The notes beneath the pieces were generated by a model. The model saw nothing but the letters and a program-made list of their open reading frames with translations, was not told the DNA's origin and searched no databases. DNA of 64,000 nt from CAZLYF01 sp964586835 (GTDB lineage Bacteria; Bacillota; Clostridia; Christensenellales; Aristaeellaceae): positions 7,643 to 71,642 of the forward strand of contig CAZPIC010000008.1 in assembly GCA_964586835.1 (NCBI GenBank). Direction: 5' to 3'. Made by a program: the position numbers and the translations under genes. Positions 51,994-61,115 of the stretch are shown piece after piece. The stretch's first letter is position 1; the number at the start of each line of letters is the position of its first letter.

Positions 51994-52850
51994 GCGCGCT
52001 TGTTGCCCGAAACCTCCGTGTGTTCTTCAGGGACCGCGCCTCTGTATTCTTCTCGCTCCTCTCCGTGTTCATCATCATCAGCCTCTATGCCTTGTTTTTG
52101 GGTGATGCTTGGGCTGGCGGTGACGAGTTCCGGGGGGCGCCGGGTGTCCGCGCACTGTTGGACACATGGATCATGGCAGGCCTCTTTGCGGCAGTATCTG
52201 TCACGTCCACGCTGGGCGCCCTGGGCACGATGGTGGAAGACAGGGTGCGAAAAATCGACATGGATTTCGTATCGTCTCCCGTCAGCAGGAGAGCCATCGC
52301 CGCAGGGTACGTCATGAGCGCCTTTCTGGTTGGGGTCGTGATGAGCGTTCTGACGGCGCTGTTCGCCTTTGCCTACATCGCTGTCCGTGGCGGTGGGGTG
52401 CCTGCCCCGGGGGCTCTTGCAGCTACGGGAGGCCTGATCCTCTTGTCTGTCTTTTCAAACACCGCCCTGATGCTCTTTGTTGTGTCTTTCCTCCGCTCAA
52501 ACAGCGCCTTTGCGACCGTAAGTACCCTACTCGGTACGCTGATTGGCTTTCTTGCCGGCATCTACATGCCCATCGGGCAGCTGCCCGATGCCGTCCAAGG
52601 CATCATGAAGGCGATCCCTGCCACCCATGCCGCGGTGCTGTTTAGGCAAACGCTGATGGAAAAGCCACTGGCCCTGACCTTTGGGGGCGCGCCAGAGGCT
52701 GTCGTCGGCAGCTTCCGCGATATGATGGGCATCCGCCTGCGTGTCGGGGAGACTGTCCTCCCGCCCTCCGTCCACCCCCTCGTGCTGCTCCTGGCGGGGG
52801 TCCTGTTTTTCGGGCTTTCAATTCTAACGCTTTCCCGCAAGAGAAAATAG
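51990..52850 (+). CDS. ABC-2 exporter permease
   Basis: A 286-residue ABC-2 family membrane protein with about six hydrophobic segments, co-translated with the ATPase. The 3' end overlaps the metalloprotease-like gene on the other strand by 27 bases. Together the pair forms a simple exporter of an unidentified compound. Confidence 0.9.
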   Translation: MSALVARNLRVFFRDRASVFFSLLSVFIIISLYALFLGDAWAGGDEFRGAPGVRALLDTWIMAGLFAAVSVTSTLGALGTMVEDRVRKIDMDFVSSPVSRRAIAAGYVMSAFLVGVVMSVLTALFAFAYIAVRGGGVPAPGALAATGGLILLSVFSNTALMLFVVSFLRSNSAFATVSTLLGTLIGFLAGIYMPIGQLPDAVQGIMKAIPATHAAVLFRQTLMEKPLALTFGGAPEAVVGSFRDMMGIRLRVGETVLPPSVHPLVLLLAGVLFFGLSILTLSRKRK

Positions 52851-54815
52851 GCGGGCGGATCGCACGGGACCCTGCCCCACACCGGTTTCAGACCAAGCTT
52901 CGCTGCCTGCTGGGGCCACTTCTTTCAGGGGCAGCGGGACGAGGTGCCGCTCCCAGCGCAGTGGCCCCTCGTCCATCGTCGTGTCAAAGGCTTCTCGGAT
53001 AAGGACGCACAGGTACTGCGCCTTTTTCAGCAGGGAGGGGTACTTCAGGAAATCGGGCGGCGACTCCTCTGAGACAAAGAGGTGCTCAAAGATCCTCGCA
53101 CGGTCTTCCAGCGGATAGGTTCGGGAGTAGGCATCGATGTAAAGCACTCTCTCAGGACTGTCCCCGGCAAGGGGGTCGTCGGCGGTGTAGGCTGTATCCG
53201 CGTACTCGGATCCATCCGCGTTATGGTAGGAAAAAGCGTACCCTGCGTCTGCCAGTGAATCTGGCGCAAAGAACTCCCATTCCTTCATCCTATTCCCACC
53301 CGTTTCGGGGAGGTAGCCCCATTGCCAGAGGCGATCTTCCATGGCGTGCATGAACTCGTGCGCGAGATTTTGTGTGAGTTTGCCCCATTCAAAGAGGTTG
53401 ACGACAACAACGCGCTCGTCACCAACCACAGAAGAAAAGCCCCCCGGGGACTGGATCCCCTCGTGGCTGACAGGCTGGATCCTCCCTCCCAGATAAAGGC
53501 CCACATGGGTCACAGGCGGGACACACAACTCCCTGAGCATCCCGGAGGGAAAGGCGGCAAAGAAGGCTTCCGCCCCCTTCAGGGCAGCGTTGACCATCAA
53601 GGGGTCTTCCGCGGGGGAAGCGATATAGGTTGCGTCCTGAAAATCGTTGCCACTGACACCATAGTAAACCCGGATATCCCACCGCGATTCAATCCGGCCG
53701 GCGATCGACGCGTTTTCAGCATGGACCCTGTCCAGGGAAGAATGCACAAGGCCTGCGTCCGGGCCTGCAGCTGTGCCTCGGAAGTCCCATAGATAGAAAG
53801 AGACCGAGTCGTTTGTCCATTCACCGGCGCAGACCACCGCGAAGCCATGCTCTGACAGGAGCACGGCTTCAGGATAAATGTCGATGCCCCGGGAAAACGC
53901 GGAGACCGAAGAGACCACCTGGCCACTGTCCAGGCTGCAAAGCTGAAGCGTTGCCGTATCCTCTTCTTCCCGCCAGGAGACGATCAGCGGGTCCCGCGCC
54001 GCGATAGGAATCTCTCTATCTGTCCAAGCCTCGAAGTGGGCGAGGGCTGATCCCTTGAGCGGGTTATAAAACCACCTCTCATTTTCGCTCGTAAAGCTTT
54101 GAAATATAAAGTCGTCAAGAAGATAGAAGCCCTCCGGGATAGCATGCGCCTCAAGTCGGCCCTCCTTGAGGGACAGCGCGTTGAGCACAGATTTGCCGGA
54201 GGGTTCCTCCATGATATAAAACAGCCGGTCTTCCTCGACACCAAGAATCCAGGAGATGGACCAGCTGCCTCTTATGGGTTTTTCGTGGACGAAGCTCCTG
54301 CCACCCTTCAAAGGGAAGCCCGTGATCCGGCTTCCGTCTGAAGAGACGGCGAAGAGCATTTCGCCGTCCTCGGCGACAACAGGACGCAGGTATCCTTCCT
54401 GGCCCGAAAAATGCGCAAGCAGCTGAAGGGTGCTGTCATAGAGATGTGCCTCCAGGGTGTACGGGTCAAGGACGCATACCTCACCGCCATCAAGCAGGGT
54501 GACCGACAACCAGCCTGCGCCACTTTCCAGTTTGCGCACTGTGGCTTTCTGTCCGGAAAACAGATCATACAGCACAAGCGACCGTGCTTCGTCCGCGTCC
54601 GTCGCCTGAACGATCAGCGCAAGGAAGCCATCTTTCAGGTCCTGAGAGTGGATGACTCCCGACTCCGGGAGGGGATCAAGGCGATAGAAGCCTTCCTGCG
54701 CGATTTCATACAGCGCAGAAAAGTCCGCAGGAACATTGTCTTGGCTGTATCCGGCGTGGACGCTGAGAATGAGCAGCAGGATGATCAGCGTTGGAAGAAG
54801 GATTTTTCGATCCAT
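52824..54815 (-). CDS. Exported beta-propeller-like protein with HExxH metalloprotease motif
   Basis: A 663-residue exported protein. The N-terminal signal peptide (about 1-26, ending VHAGYSQ) has no lipobox. Residues about 40-400 look like a repeated beta-rich region, perhaps a propeller. A C-terminal domain holds the zinc motif HEFMH near residue 485, with EDRARIFEHLF downstream as a possible third ligand. I do not recognise a named family. It could be a secreted or surface peptidase. Convergent with the ABC exporter upstream on the map. Confidence 0.65.
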   Translation of the reverse strand: MDRKILLPTLIILLLILSVHAGYSQDNVPADFSALYEIAQEGFYRLDPLPESGVIHSQDLKDGFLALIVQATDADEARSLVLYDLFSGQKATVRKLESGAGWLSVTLLDGGEVCVLDPYTLEAHLYDSTLQLLAHFSGQEGYLRPVVAEDGEMLFAVSSDGSRITGFPLKGGRSFVHEKPIRGSWSISWILGVEEDRLFYIMEEPSGKSVLNALSLKEGRLEAHAIPEGFYLLDDFIFQSFTSENERWFYNPLKGSALAHFEAWTDREIPIAARDPLIVSWREEEDTATLQLCSLDSGQVVSSVSAFSRGIDIYPEAVLLSEHGFAVVCAGEWTNDSVSFYLWDFRGTAAGPDAGLVHSSLDRVHAENASIAGRIESRWDIRVYYGVSGNDFQDATYIASPAEDPLMVNAALKGAEAFFAAFPSGMLRELCVPPVTHVGLYLGGRIQPVSHEGIQSPGGFSSVVGDERVVVVNLFEWGKLTQNLAHEFMHAMEDRLWQWGYLPETGGNRMKEWEFFAPDSLADAGYAFSYHNADGSEYADTAYTADDPLAGDSPERVLYIDAYSRTYPLEDRARIFEHLFVSEESPPDFLKYPSLLKKAQYLCVLIREAFDTTMDEGPLRWERHLVPLPLKEVAPAGSEAWSETGVGQGPVRSARLFSLAGKR

Positions 54816-54920
54816 GGACGGCCTCCTTTGAGAGCGTCATGCGGCATCCAGAGAGGCGCAGAGGATTGGGGCCGCCGTCAGCCCATCCCTGTCTTTCCGT
54901 GGCCTTAACAGGACACGGCC

Positions 54921-55192
54921 TCAGCGTAAGTTCTCAAAGGCCTTCTGACTCTTGTCCCCGCTGAGATGATGGACAAGCAGCAGGGTCAGCAGTGTAAACG
55001 CCACGGCAAGGAGGAGGTAGAGGGCCGCAGAAAGGCTGTTTCTGAAAAAAGAGACATACGCCGCAGCGGGAATCGCTACCGCAGCGAAGCATAAGGTCAG
55101 GGTCACCAGCGTACTCAGGCCCTGCTGGATGGCCTCTGTCTCGCTGCCCCAGTCAAGCTTGGGAAGAAGCAGGTTGACCACGACGCCAAGGG
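54921..55192 (-). pseudogene. C-terminal fragment of an ABC exporter permease
   Basis: About 90 codons matching the end of a long ABC-2 exporter permease (LGVVVNLLLPKLDWGSE, then two membrane helices and SGDKSQKAF). It lacks the whole N-terminal part and has no start of its own. It is joined directly to the truncated ATPase upstream. Confidence 0.75.
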
Positions 55193-55378
55193 CTCGTCAA
55201 TATAGACTTCTCCGTCATCGAAGTGCGGCACCCCGCTGCAGGCGCGGATTGTCGTCGTCTTCCCAGCTCCGTTGGAGCCGATGAAGCCGAAGATCTCTCC
55301 TTTTCTTACGTGGAGCGAAAGCCCATCTACTGCTTTCTTTTCCCCATAGGACTTTGACAGGCCTTTGATGTTGAGCAT
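55193..55378 (-). pseudogene. N-terminal fragment of an ABC exporter ATPase
   Basis: 62 codons of a typical ABC ATPase (MLNIKGLSKSYGEKK, Walker A GSNGAGKTT) ending abruptly after EVYIDE. The signature and Walker B motifs are missing. The break abuts the permease fragment, so a deletion removed the middle of a two-gene exporter. Confidence 0.8.
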
Positions 55379-55823
55379 GTGGCTCTTCTTTCCGGGAAAC
55401 CTGTCGATCATGGCTGCCTGCAGGCTTCCTCATGGCTGGCTACCAGACGGCCCTCTGAAAAGGACTATAGCACCGCAGCCATCGGAGGGCAATGATGGAA
55501 CCGAGCGGCTGCTCAGGGATTGTTCGTGAAGGCGGGACGCCCTGGGAAAGGAAGAACCGCTGTTTGAATGCAAGCTTCATCTGATGACGGACGCGACCGA
55601 TGATCTGCTAAGCTCCGTGCTCCGATCAAGTTGCGAAAGAGACCGGGTTTTTCATCTTTGCTGCCTCTTTGCGATGCGCCCTTGGGTTGTTTTATAATCT
55701 CCCTGCTTGTTCCCAGGGATACGACTTCCTTTTTTCCTCTGGGTGTACTTGCTTTGCGCCCATTTTGGTAAGGCATGCCCTTTCTGCATGCTTATTCTTC
55801 ATGATGTAAAGTACGCCGCCTTC
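55379..55823. other. Non-coding gap upstream of the chvE operon
   Basis: About 445 bases with no recognisable gene on either strand; one short minus-strand frame (55513-55776) is Arg/Lys/Pro-rich and lacks family resemblance. Probably remnant sequence from the deleted exporter and leader DNA. Confidence 0.5.
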
Positions 55824-55853
55824 TTGACAGATCTGATCGCGTGCAGCTATACT
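55824..55853 (+). promoter_or_regulatory. Promoter of the chvE-gguA-gguB operon
   Basis: TTGACA (55824-55829), an 18-base spacer and TATACT (55848-55853). Predicted start about 55860, some 58 bases before chvE. Confidence 0.8.
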
Positions 55854-55917
55854 CGTCGTAGTAGCATCTGGTGGCAAAGCGCCCGATGCGTCGTAAATAT
55901 TTGAAAGGAGACTTGGA

Positions 55918-56967
55918 ATGATGAAACGGATTCTTTCCCTGCTTCTCGTCAGTGTGCTGCTGTTTGCGACTGTATCCGCTGTTGCGGAAAACAAAGTCGG
56001 CGTAGCGATGCCAACAAACTCTCTGCAGCGATGGAACCAGGATGGCGCGAACATGAAAAAGATGCTGGAGGACGCGGGGTACACCGTCGACCTCCAGTAC
56101 GCCAACAATGACGTGGCGCTGCAAGTATCCCAGCTTGAAAACATGATCCTCGGAGGCTGCGAGGTCCTGGTTATTGCCTCCATTGACGGCTCTGCTCTGG
56201 GAACTGTTCTTGCCCAGGCCAGGGAAGCTGACATCAAGGTCATCGCCTATGACCGCATGCTAACCGACACGCAAAACGTGGATTACTACGCCACCTTCGA
56301 TAACTATAAGGTTGGCACCATCCAAGGCACCTTCATCCTGGAAAAGTTAGATTTGGAAAACGCTGAAGGCCCCTTCAATTTTGAGATCTTCGCAGGGTCT
56401 CCCGATGACAGCAATGCCAGGTACTTCTTCAATGGCGCCTGGGATCTCCTGAAACCCTATTATGAGTCTGGCAAGATCAAGATCAAGTCCGGGCAGGTCG
56501 AGTTTGAAACCATCGCCATTCTCGGCTGGGGTACCGATGACGCTCAGGCCCGTATGGACAACCTTCTGACCTTCTATGCTGACGGCACTCCCCTGCACTG
56601 TGTACTCAGCCCTAACGACTCCCTGGCACTAGGCATTACCAACTCCTTGCAGGCCGCCGGATATACGCTGGATGACTTCCCGGTCATTACCGGTCAGGAT
56701 TGCGACGTGACCAACACGAAAAACATCATTGCAGGCTATCAGGCGATGTCCGTCTTTAAGGATACCCGCACGCTGGCCGCCCAGGTTGTGGAAATGGTGA
56801 CGGCGATCCTCAAAGGGGAAGAGGTGCCGGTCAACGACACCGAAACCTACTTCAATGGCGTGTTTGTCATCCCCTCCTTCCTCTGCGACCCTGTGTTCGC
56901 GGATATCAACAACTACAGGGAATTGCTCATCGACAGCGGATACTACACGGAGGACCAGCTTAAATAA
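55918..56967 (+). CDS. chvE: Multiple-monosaccharide-binding protein (ChvE-type)
   Basis: A 349-residue exported binding protein. The mature start KVGVAMPTNSLQRWNQDG resembles ChvE, the broad sugar-binding protein of Agrobacterium, and the segment ANNDVALQVSQLENMI fits the family. The signal peptide (about 1-24, ending VSAVA) has no lipobox. Start at 55918 or 55921; AAAGGAG at 55904-55910 fits 55918 better. It heads a standard ChvE-GguA-GguB operon. Confidence 0.88.
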   Translation: MMKRILSLLLVSVLLFATVSAVAENKVGVAMPTNSLQRWNQDGANMKKMLEDAGYTVDLQYANNDVALQVSQLENMILGGCEVLVIASIDGSALGTVLAQAREADIKVIAYDRMLTDTQNVDYYATFDNYKVGTIQGTFILEKLDLENAEGPFNFEIFAGSPDDSNARYFFNGAWDLLKPYYESGKIKIKSGQVEFETIAILGWGTDDAQARMDNLLTFYADGTPLHCVLSPNDSLALGITNSLQAAGYTLDDFPVITGQDCDVTNTKNIIAGYQAMSVFKDTRTLAAQVVEMVTAILKGEEVPVNDTETYFNGVFVIPSFLCDPVFADINNYRELLIDSGYYTEDQLK

Positions 56968-56982
56968 CGTATCACAGGAAAA

Positions 56983-57009
56983 GGGAAGGGCGGCTTAGCC
57001 GCCCTTCCC
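56983..57009 (+). terminator. Perfect 12-bp hairpin between chvE and gguA
   Basis: GGGAAGGGCGGC (56983-56994) pairs fully with GCCGCCCTTCCC (56998-57009) around a 3-base loop. No T-run follows, so it probably stabilises the chvE mRNA or partly attenuates the downstream genes. Confidence 0.75.
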
Positions 57010-57030
57010 GGATATAGTGCAGGAGGGCAG

Positions 57031-58587
57031 ATGGCAAAAACCCTTCTTGACATGCGCGCCATCACAAAGGAATTTCCGGGAGTACGGGCGCTTGACAATG
57101 TCAACCTCGTCGTTGAGGAAGGCGAAATCCATGCCGTTGTGGGAGAAAATGGCGCTGGCAAGTCTACGTTGATGAATGTGCTCAGTGGCATCTATCCCTA
57201 TGGAACCTACCAGGGCGACATCATCTATGCGGGGAACCCTTGCCGCTTTGAAACCATCAAGGATTCGGAGCGAGAGGGGATCGTCATCATCCACCAGGAG
57301 CTGGCGCTGGTTCCCTATCTTTCCATCGGGGAGAACATGTTTCTCGGCAATGAGCAGGCGGAGCGTGGTGTCATCAACTGGGACAAAACCTATGAGAAGG
57401 CCCGGGAGTTCATGCGCGTTGTCGGCCTGAATGAAAGCCCGCATACCCTTGTCAAGGACATCGGCGTTGGAAAACAGCAGCTTGTTGAGATTGCAAAAGC
57501 CCTGACGAAGAACGTCAGGCTGCTGATCCTGGACGAGCCGACCTCCTCCCTCAATGAGGCGGATGCAATGCTTTTGCTGAACCTCCTGAAGGAATTTAAA
57601 AAGACCCGCGGCATCACGTCCATCCTGATTTCTCATAAACTCAATGAGATTGATTACATCGCCGATAAAATTACGATCCTGAGGGATGGCTCAACCATTG
57701 AAACCCTGGATCGTTTCACCGATGAGATCACAGAGCCACGCATCATTCGAGGCATGGTTGGAAGGGAAATGGTGGACCGCTTCCCGCGAAGAGCGCGTGC
57801 GGTAGGCGACAAAGCCCTTGAGATCGAGAACTGGACGGTTCATCATCCGCTGTTTACGGAGCGGAAGGTTGTGGACGACGCCTCGCTTCATGTCTGCAAA
57901 GGCGAGGTGGTCGGCGTTGCCGGCCTCATCGGAGCGGGGAGAACGGAGTTGTGCCAGAGCGTGTTTGGCCGGGTCTACGGCGCAAAGATCTCAGGGACTC
58001 TTCGCAAAGAAGGCAGGGAGCTCGTGCTCCGCAATGCCTCCGATGCCATCGCCAACGGGCTCGCCTATGTCACTGAAGACCGCAAGGGCGACGGGCTGAT
58101 GCTCAACAGCTCCATCAAGCACAACATCACCTTGTCCAGGCTGGATTTTGTCAGTGAACGGGGCGTCATCGATGTGGACAAGGAACAGCACGCAGCGCTT
58201 GAATACAAAAAAAAGCTGGATGTTAAGGCACCGGATGTCGACCGGTATGTGGGCAACCTCTCCGGCGGCAATCAGCAGAAGGTGCTGGTTGCCAAGTGGA
58301 TGTTTGCAAGGCCTGAGATCATGATGCTTGACGAACCCACACGCGGCATCGATGTCAATGCGAAATATGAGATCTACAGCATTATCAACGATCTGGTTGC
58401 CGAAGGAAAATCCATCCTGATGGTCTCTTCCGAGCTGCCTGAGCTTCTTGGCATGTGTGATAGGATCTATGTCATGTGCGAGGGCAGGATCATAGGCGAA
58501 CTCAAGCGTGAAGAGGCCACGCAGGAGATCATCATGGACATGATCATGCAGGCAGGTAGGGGGGCGAAGAACGCATGGGCAGGCTGA
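57031..58587 (+). CDS. gguA: Sugar ABC importer ATPase (GguA/MmsA type)
   Basis: A 518-residue fused ATPase. The first domain has Walker A GENGAGKST; the second has the degenerate GLIGAGRTELC, the LSGGNQQKVLVAKW signature and DEPTRGIDVNAK. The length and partner genes fit GguA (MmsA), the ATPase of the multiple-monosaccharide importer. AGGAGG at 57021-57026 precedes the ATG, and the stop overlaps gguB. Confidence 0.92.
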   Translation: MAKTLLDMRAITKEFPGVRALDNVNLVVEEGEIHAVVGENGAGKSTLMNVLSGIYPYGTYQGDIIYAGNPCRFETIKDSEREGIVIIHQELALVPYLSIGENMFLGNEQAERGVINWDKTYEKAREFMRVVGLNESPHTLVKDIGVGKQQLVEIAKALTKNVRLLILDEPTSSLNEADAMLLLNLLKEFKKTRGITSILISHKLNEIDYIADKITILRDGSTIETLDRFTDEITEPRIIRGMVGREMVDRFPRRARAVGDKALEIENWTVHHPLFTERKVVDDASLHVCKGEVVGVAGLIGAGRTELCQSVFGRVYGAKISGTLRKEGRELVLRNASDAIANGLAYVTEDRKGDGLMLNSSIKHNITLSRLDFVSERGVIDVDKEQHAALEYKKKLDVKAPDVDRYVGNLSGGNQQKVLVAKWMFARPEIMMLDEPTRGIDVNAKYEIYSIINDLVAEGKSILMVSSELPELLGMCDRIYVMCEGRIIGELKREEATQEIIMDMIMQAGRGAKNAWAG

Positions 58588-59807
58588 AAACAGGCCTTTT
58601 TCGAAATATCAAACAGTACGTGATGCTCATCGCGCTGGTCGTCATCATTTTGCTGTTTCAGCTGATGACGGGAGGCTTGACGAATGGCACGTTGCTGAAG
58701 CCCATGAACGTGTCGAATCTGATCAACCAAAATGCATACATCGTGGTCCTGGCGGTAGGCATGCTTATCTGCATTCTGACAGGCGGAAATATCGATCTTG
58801 CAGTGGGCTCCGTCGTTGCCTTTATAGGCGCCTGCGCGGGTACCTTCATCATCAGCTGGGGGATGAACTCCTATCTCTCCATCTTCCTGTGTCTCCTGAT
58901 TGGAATTGCCATTGGGATGTGGCAGGGATTCTGGATCGCCTATGTACATATCCCAGCGTTTATTGTCACCTTAAGCGGGCAGCTCGTGTTTCGAGGTGCG
59001 ACGCTGATCATCCTTAAAGGATTGACGCTATCTCCCTTTCCGTCCGATTACATGTCTCTGTCTACCGGTTTTATCAGCGACTTCCTGGGGGGGCTTGGCC
59101 TGGGTCTGAGATACAACCTGACCAGCCTGATTATCGGCGTGGTAGCTGCCCTGCTCTTTACGCTGTTACAGTTGAAGAAGCGTGTCGATCGTAAGCGCAA
59201 GGGCTACCTGGTTGAGAGCCTAGCCGCGACCTTTGTGCGCTGCATGGTTATCAGCGCTGCGGTCATCTGGCTGTTCTTTAATATTGCAAACTACAAGGGC
59301 GTGCCCGTCGTCCTGATCACGCTGGGTATCGTCTTGCTGAGCTATTCCTATATCACCAGCAGGACGGTGATCGGGCGGCACGTATATGCTATCGGGGGCA
59401 ATGAAAAGGCCGCCCGCCTCTCTGGTGTGAGAACGGACCGCATCAAGTTCCTGGCTTACGTCAATATGAGTTTCCTGGCGGCCGTGGCCGGGATCATCTT
59501 TGCTGCCCGGCTCAACTCTTCCTCTCCCCAGGCCGGCCAGGGGTTTGAGCTGGACGCCATCGGTGCTTGCTTTATCGGCGGTGCCTCAGCCTACGGTGGC
59601 ATTGGGACGGTAGGGGGAGCCTTGATTGGTGCTCTCATTATGGGCGTGCTCAACAACGGAATGAGCATTATGGGCATCTCCATCAACGTGCAACAGCTGG
59701 TCAAAGGCCTGGTCCTGCTGGCGGCGGTTGCCTTTGACGTCGCTTCTAAACAGAAGGTTTCTATTCCCTTCATCCAGCATCTTTTCCGAAGAAAAAGGGT
59801 GTCTTGA
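58575..59807 (+). CDS. gguB: Sugar ABC importer permease (GguB/MmsB type)
   Basis: A 410-residue permease, longer than ordinary RbsC-type proteins, as is usual for GguB/MmsB. It has about ten hydrophobic segments, the LTGGNIDLAVGSV motif and the SAYGGIGTVGGALIG segment. It overlaps gguA by 13 bases and is followed by a terminator. Confidence 0.92.
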   Translation: MGRLKTGLFRNIKQYVMLIALVVIILLFQLMTGGLTNGTLLKPMNVSNLINQNAYIVVLAVGMLICILTGGNIDLAVGSVVAFIGACAGTFIISWGMNSYLSIFLCLLIGIAIGMWQGFWIAYVHIPAFIVTLSGQLVFRGATLIILKGLTLSPFPSDYMSLSTGFISDFLGGLGLGLRYNLTSLIIGVVAALLFTLLQLKKRVDRKRKGYLVESLAATFVRCMVISAAVIWLFFNIANYKGVPVVLITLGIVLLSYSYITSRTVIGRHVYAIGGNEKAARLSGVRTDRIKFLAYVNMSFLAAVAGIIFAARLNSSSPQAGQGFELDAIGACFIGGASAYGGIGTVGGALIGALIMGVLNNGMSIMGISINVQQLVKGLVLLAAVAFDVASKQKVSIPFIQHLFRRKRVS

Positions 59808-59830
59808 ACAGTTCCTGCACCTTGGAGCTG

Positions 59831-59850
59831 CCGCCCTGCAGGGCGGGTTT
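59831..59850 (+). terminator. Intrinsic terminator of the chvE operon
   Basis: A perfect 16-bp palindrome CCGCCCTGCAGGGCGG (59831-59846) followed by GTTTCTTTC. It lies 24 bases after the gguB stop. Confidence 0.8.
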
Positions 59851-59925
59851 CTTTCATCAGCCGGAGATCTTTGCAAGTGGCAGGGCCAAACGATGCCTCA
59901 CGGGCGCCATAAGGGGATGGAGAGA

Positions 59926-60072
59926 TCAGCCTCTTCCCGACAGGATGCCCAACACAAGGGCGACGACCAGCAAGAGGACGATGGCGGCGATGATGGCGTT
60001 CATCGTTCGGACGGACACCCTGATGCGGCTATACAGGGCTTCGCGGATGCCTCCCGGGCGCTTGCGTGTCAT
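59926..60072 (-). CDS. 48-residue membrane protein coupled to mglC
   Basis: A small frame whose ATG (60072-60070) overlaps the mglC stop as ATGA. The N-terminal half is basic (MTRKRPGGIREALYSRI) and is followed by one strong hydrophobic helix (AIIAAIVLLLVVALVLGIL) and a short SGRG tail. This is the layout of a single-span membrane protein, basic end in the cytoplasm. Coupling to mglC and the strong hydrophobic helix make chance unlikely. Function unknown; it could modulate the MglC permease. Confidence 0.6.
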   Translation of the reverse strand: MTRKRPGGIREALYSRIRVSVRTMNAIIAAIVLLLVVALVLGILSGRG

Positions 60073-61100
60073 CTCTTAACCAGGGACCTGCGCACGTCAA
60101 TGGCAACGGCCAGGATGATGATCAGGCCGCGGATGATGTACTGCCAATAGGCGTTTACTTGAAGGAAATACAGGGAGTAGTTGATGGCCTGGAGGATGAC
60201 GGCGCCGATGACGACACCCTGGATGGTTCCCACGCCGCCTGAAAAGGAAACACCCCCTATGACGCAGGCGGAAATGGCATCCAGCTCGTAGTTGATGCCG
60301 GTGTTCGCGCCGACGGACTGGATGCGCGCTGCCTCCAGGAAGGAAGCAATTCCATACAGGACCCCGGCAATCAGGTAGACCAGCATGATTGTCCGGGCGA
60401 CGCTCACGCCTGAAACCGCTGCGGCCTCTGTGTTCCCGCCCACAGCGAACATGTTTTTCCCAAGTTTCGTCTTGTTCCACACCAGCCACATGACGATGGC
60501 GAGCGCGAGGAAGTAAAGCACCACCAAGGGGATCTTCGCCTCTCCAATGAGCAGGTTTCCCGCTGCTGCGTTTAGAAAGTTGCGGTCAAAGGTGGAGAGG
60601 GCCTGTGCGGAACCTGAGGGTTGTGATTCGATATAGATACAGTTGGCGCCAAAAGCGATCAGCTGGGTTCCCAGCGTGATGATGAAGGCGTGCATATGAA
60701 GCTTGGCCACGCCAAAGCCGTTGATGAGGGAAAACAGCACGCTGATCAGAATTGCCGCGATCAGCGGTATGATGAGGGGAAGCTGCTCGCTCATTCCCTG
60801 GTAATAGCGGGACGCATACGTGACGGACTGGACCAGGGACGCCGTGACCGCTGCACTCAGCCCAAGCACGCGACCGATGGACAGGTCCGTGCCTGCCAGC
60901 ACGATGATGCCGGCACAGCCCAGCGCGAGGATTCCCTTGGTTGAGGCTTGCTTGAGAATGTTGAGGATATTGGAAAGCGCTATGAAGTTGGGTTTGATAA
61001 TGCTGACCGTCACGAGGATGGCGATCAGGATAATATACAGCGCGTAATTGAGTATAAAGTCGTTGACCCGCGCCCGGCTGGACTGTGCTGTCTTTTGCAT
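60069..61100 (-). CDS. mglC: Galactose/methyl-galactoside importer permease
   Basis: A 343-residue permease of the MglC group with about nine hydrophobic segments. Family features include the GIIVLAGTDLSIGRVLG segment, in parts, the CVIGGVSFSGGVGTIQG segment and the end AIDVRRSLVKR. AGGAGAC precedes the ATG. It follows mglB and mglA in the usual order. Confidence 0.92.
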   Translation of the reverse strand: MQKTAQSSRARVNDFILNYALYIILIAILVTVSIIKPNFIALSNILNILKQASTKGILALGCAGIIVLAGTDLSIGRVLGLSAAVTASLVQSVTYASRYYQGMSEQLPLIIPLIAAILISVLFSLINGFGVAKLHMHAFIITLGTQLIAFGANCIYIESQPSGSAQALSTFDRNFLNAAAGNLLIGEAKIPLVVLYFLALAIVMWLVWNKTKLGKNMFAVGGNTEAAAVSGVSVARTIMLVYLIAGVLYGIASFLEAARIQSVGANTGINYELDAISACVIGGVSFSGGVGTIQGVVIGAVILQAINYSLYFLQVNAYWQYIIRGLIIILAVAIDVRRSLVKR

Positions 61101-61115
61101 GACCGTCTCCTCGTA

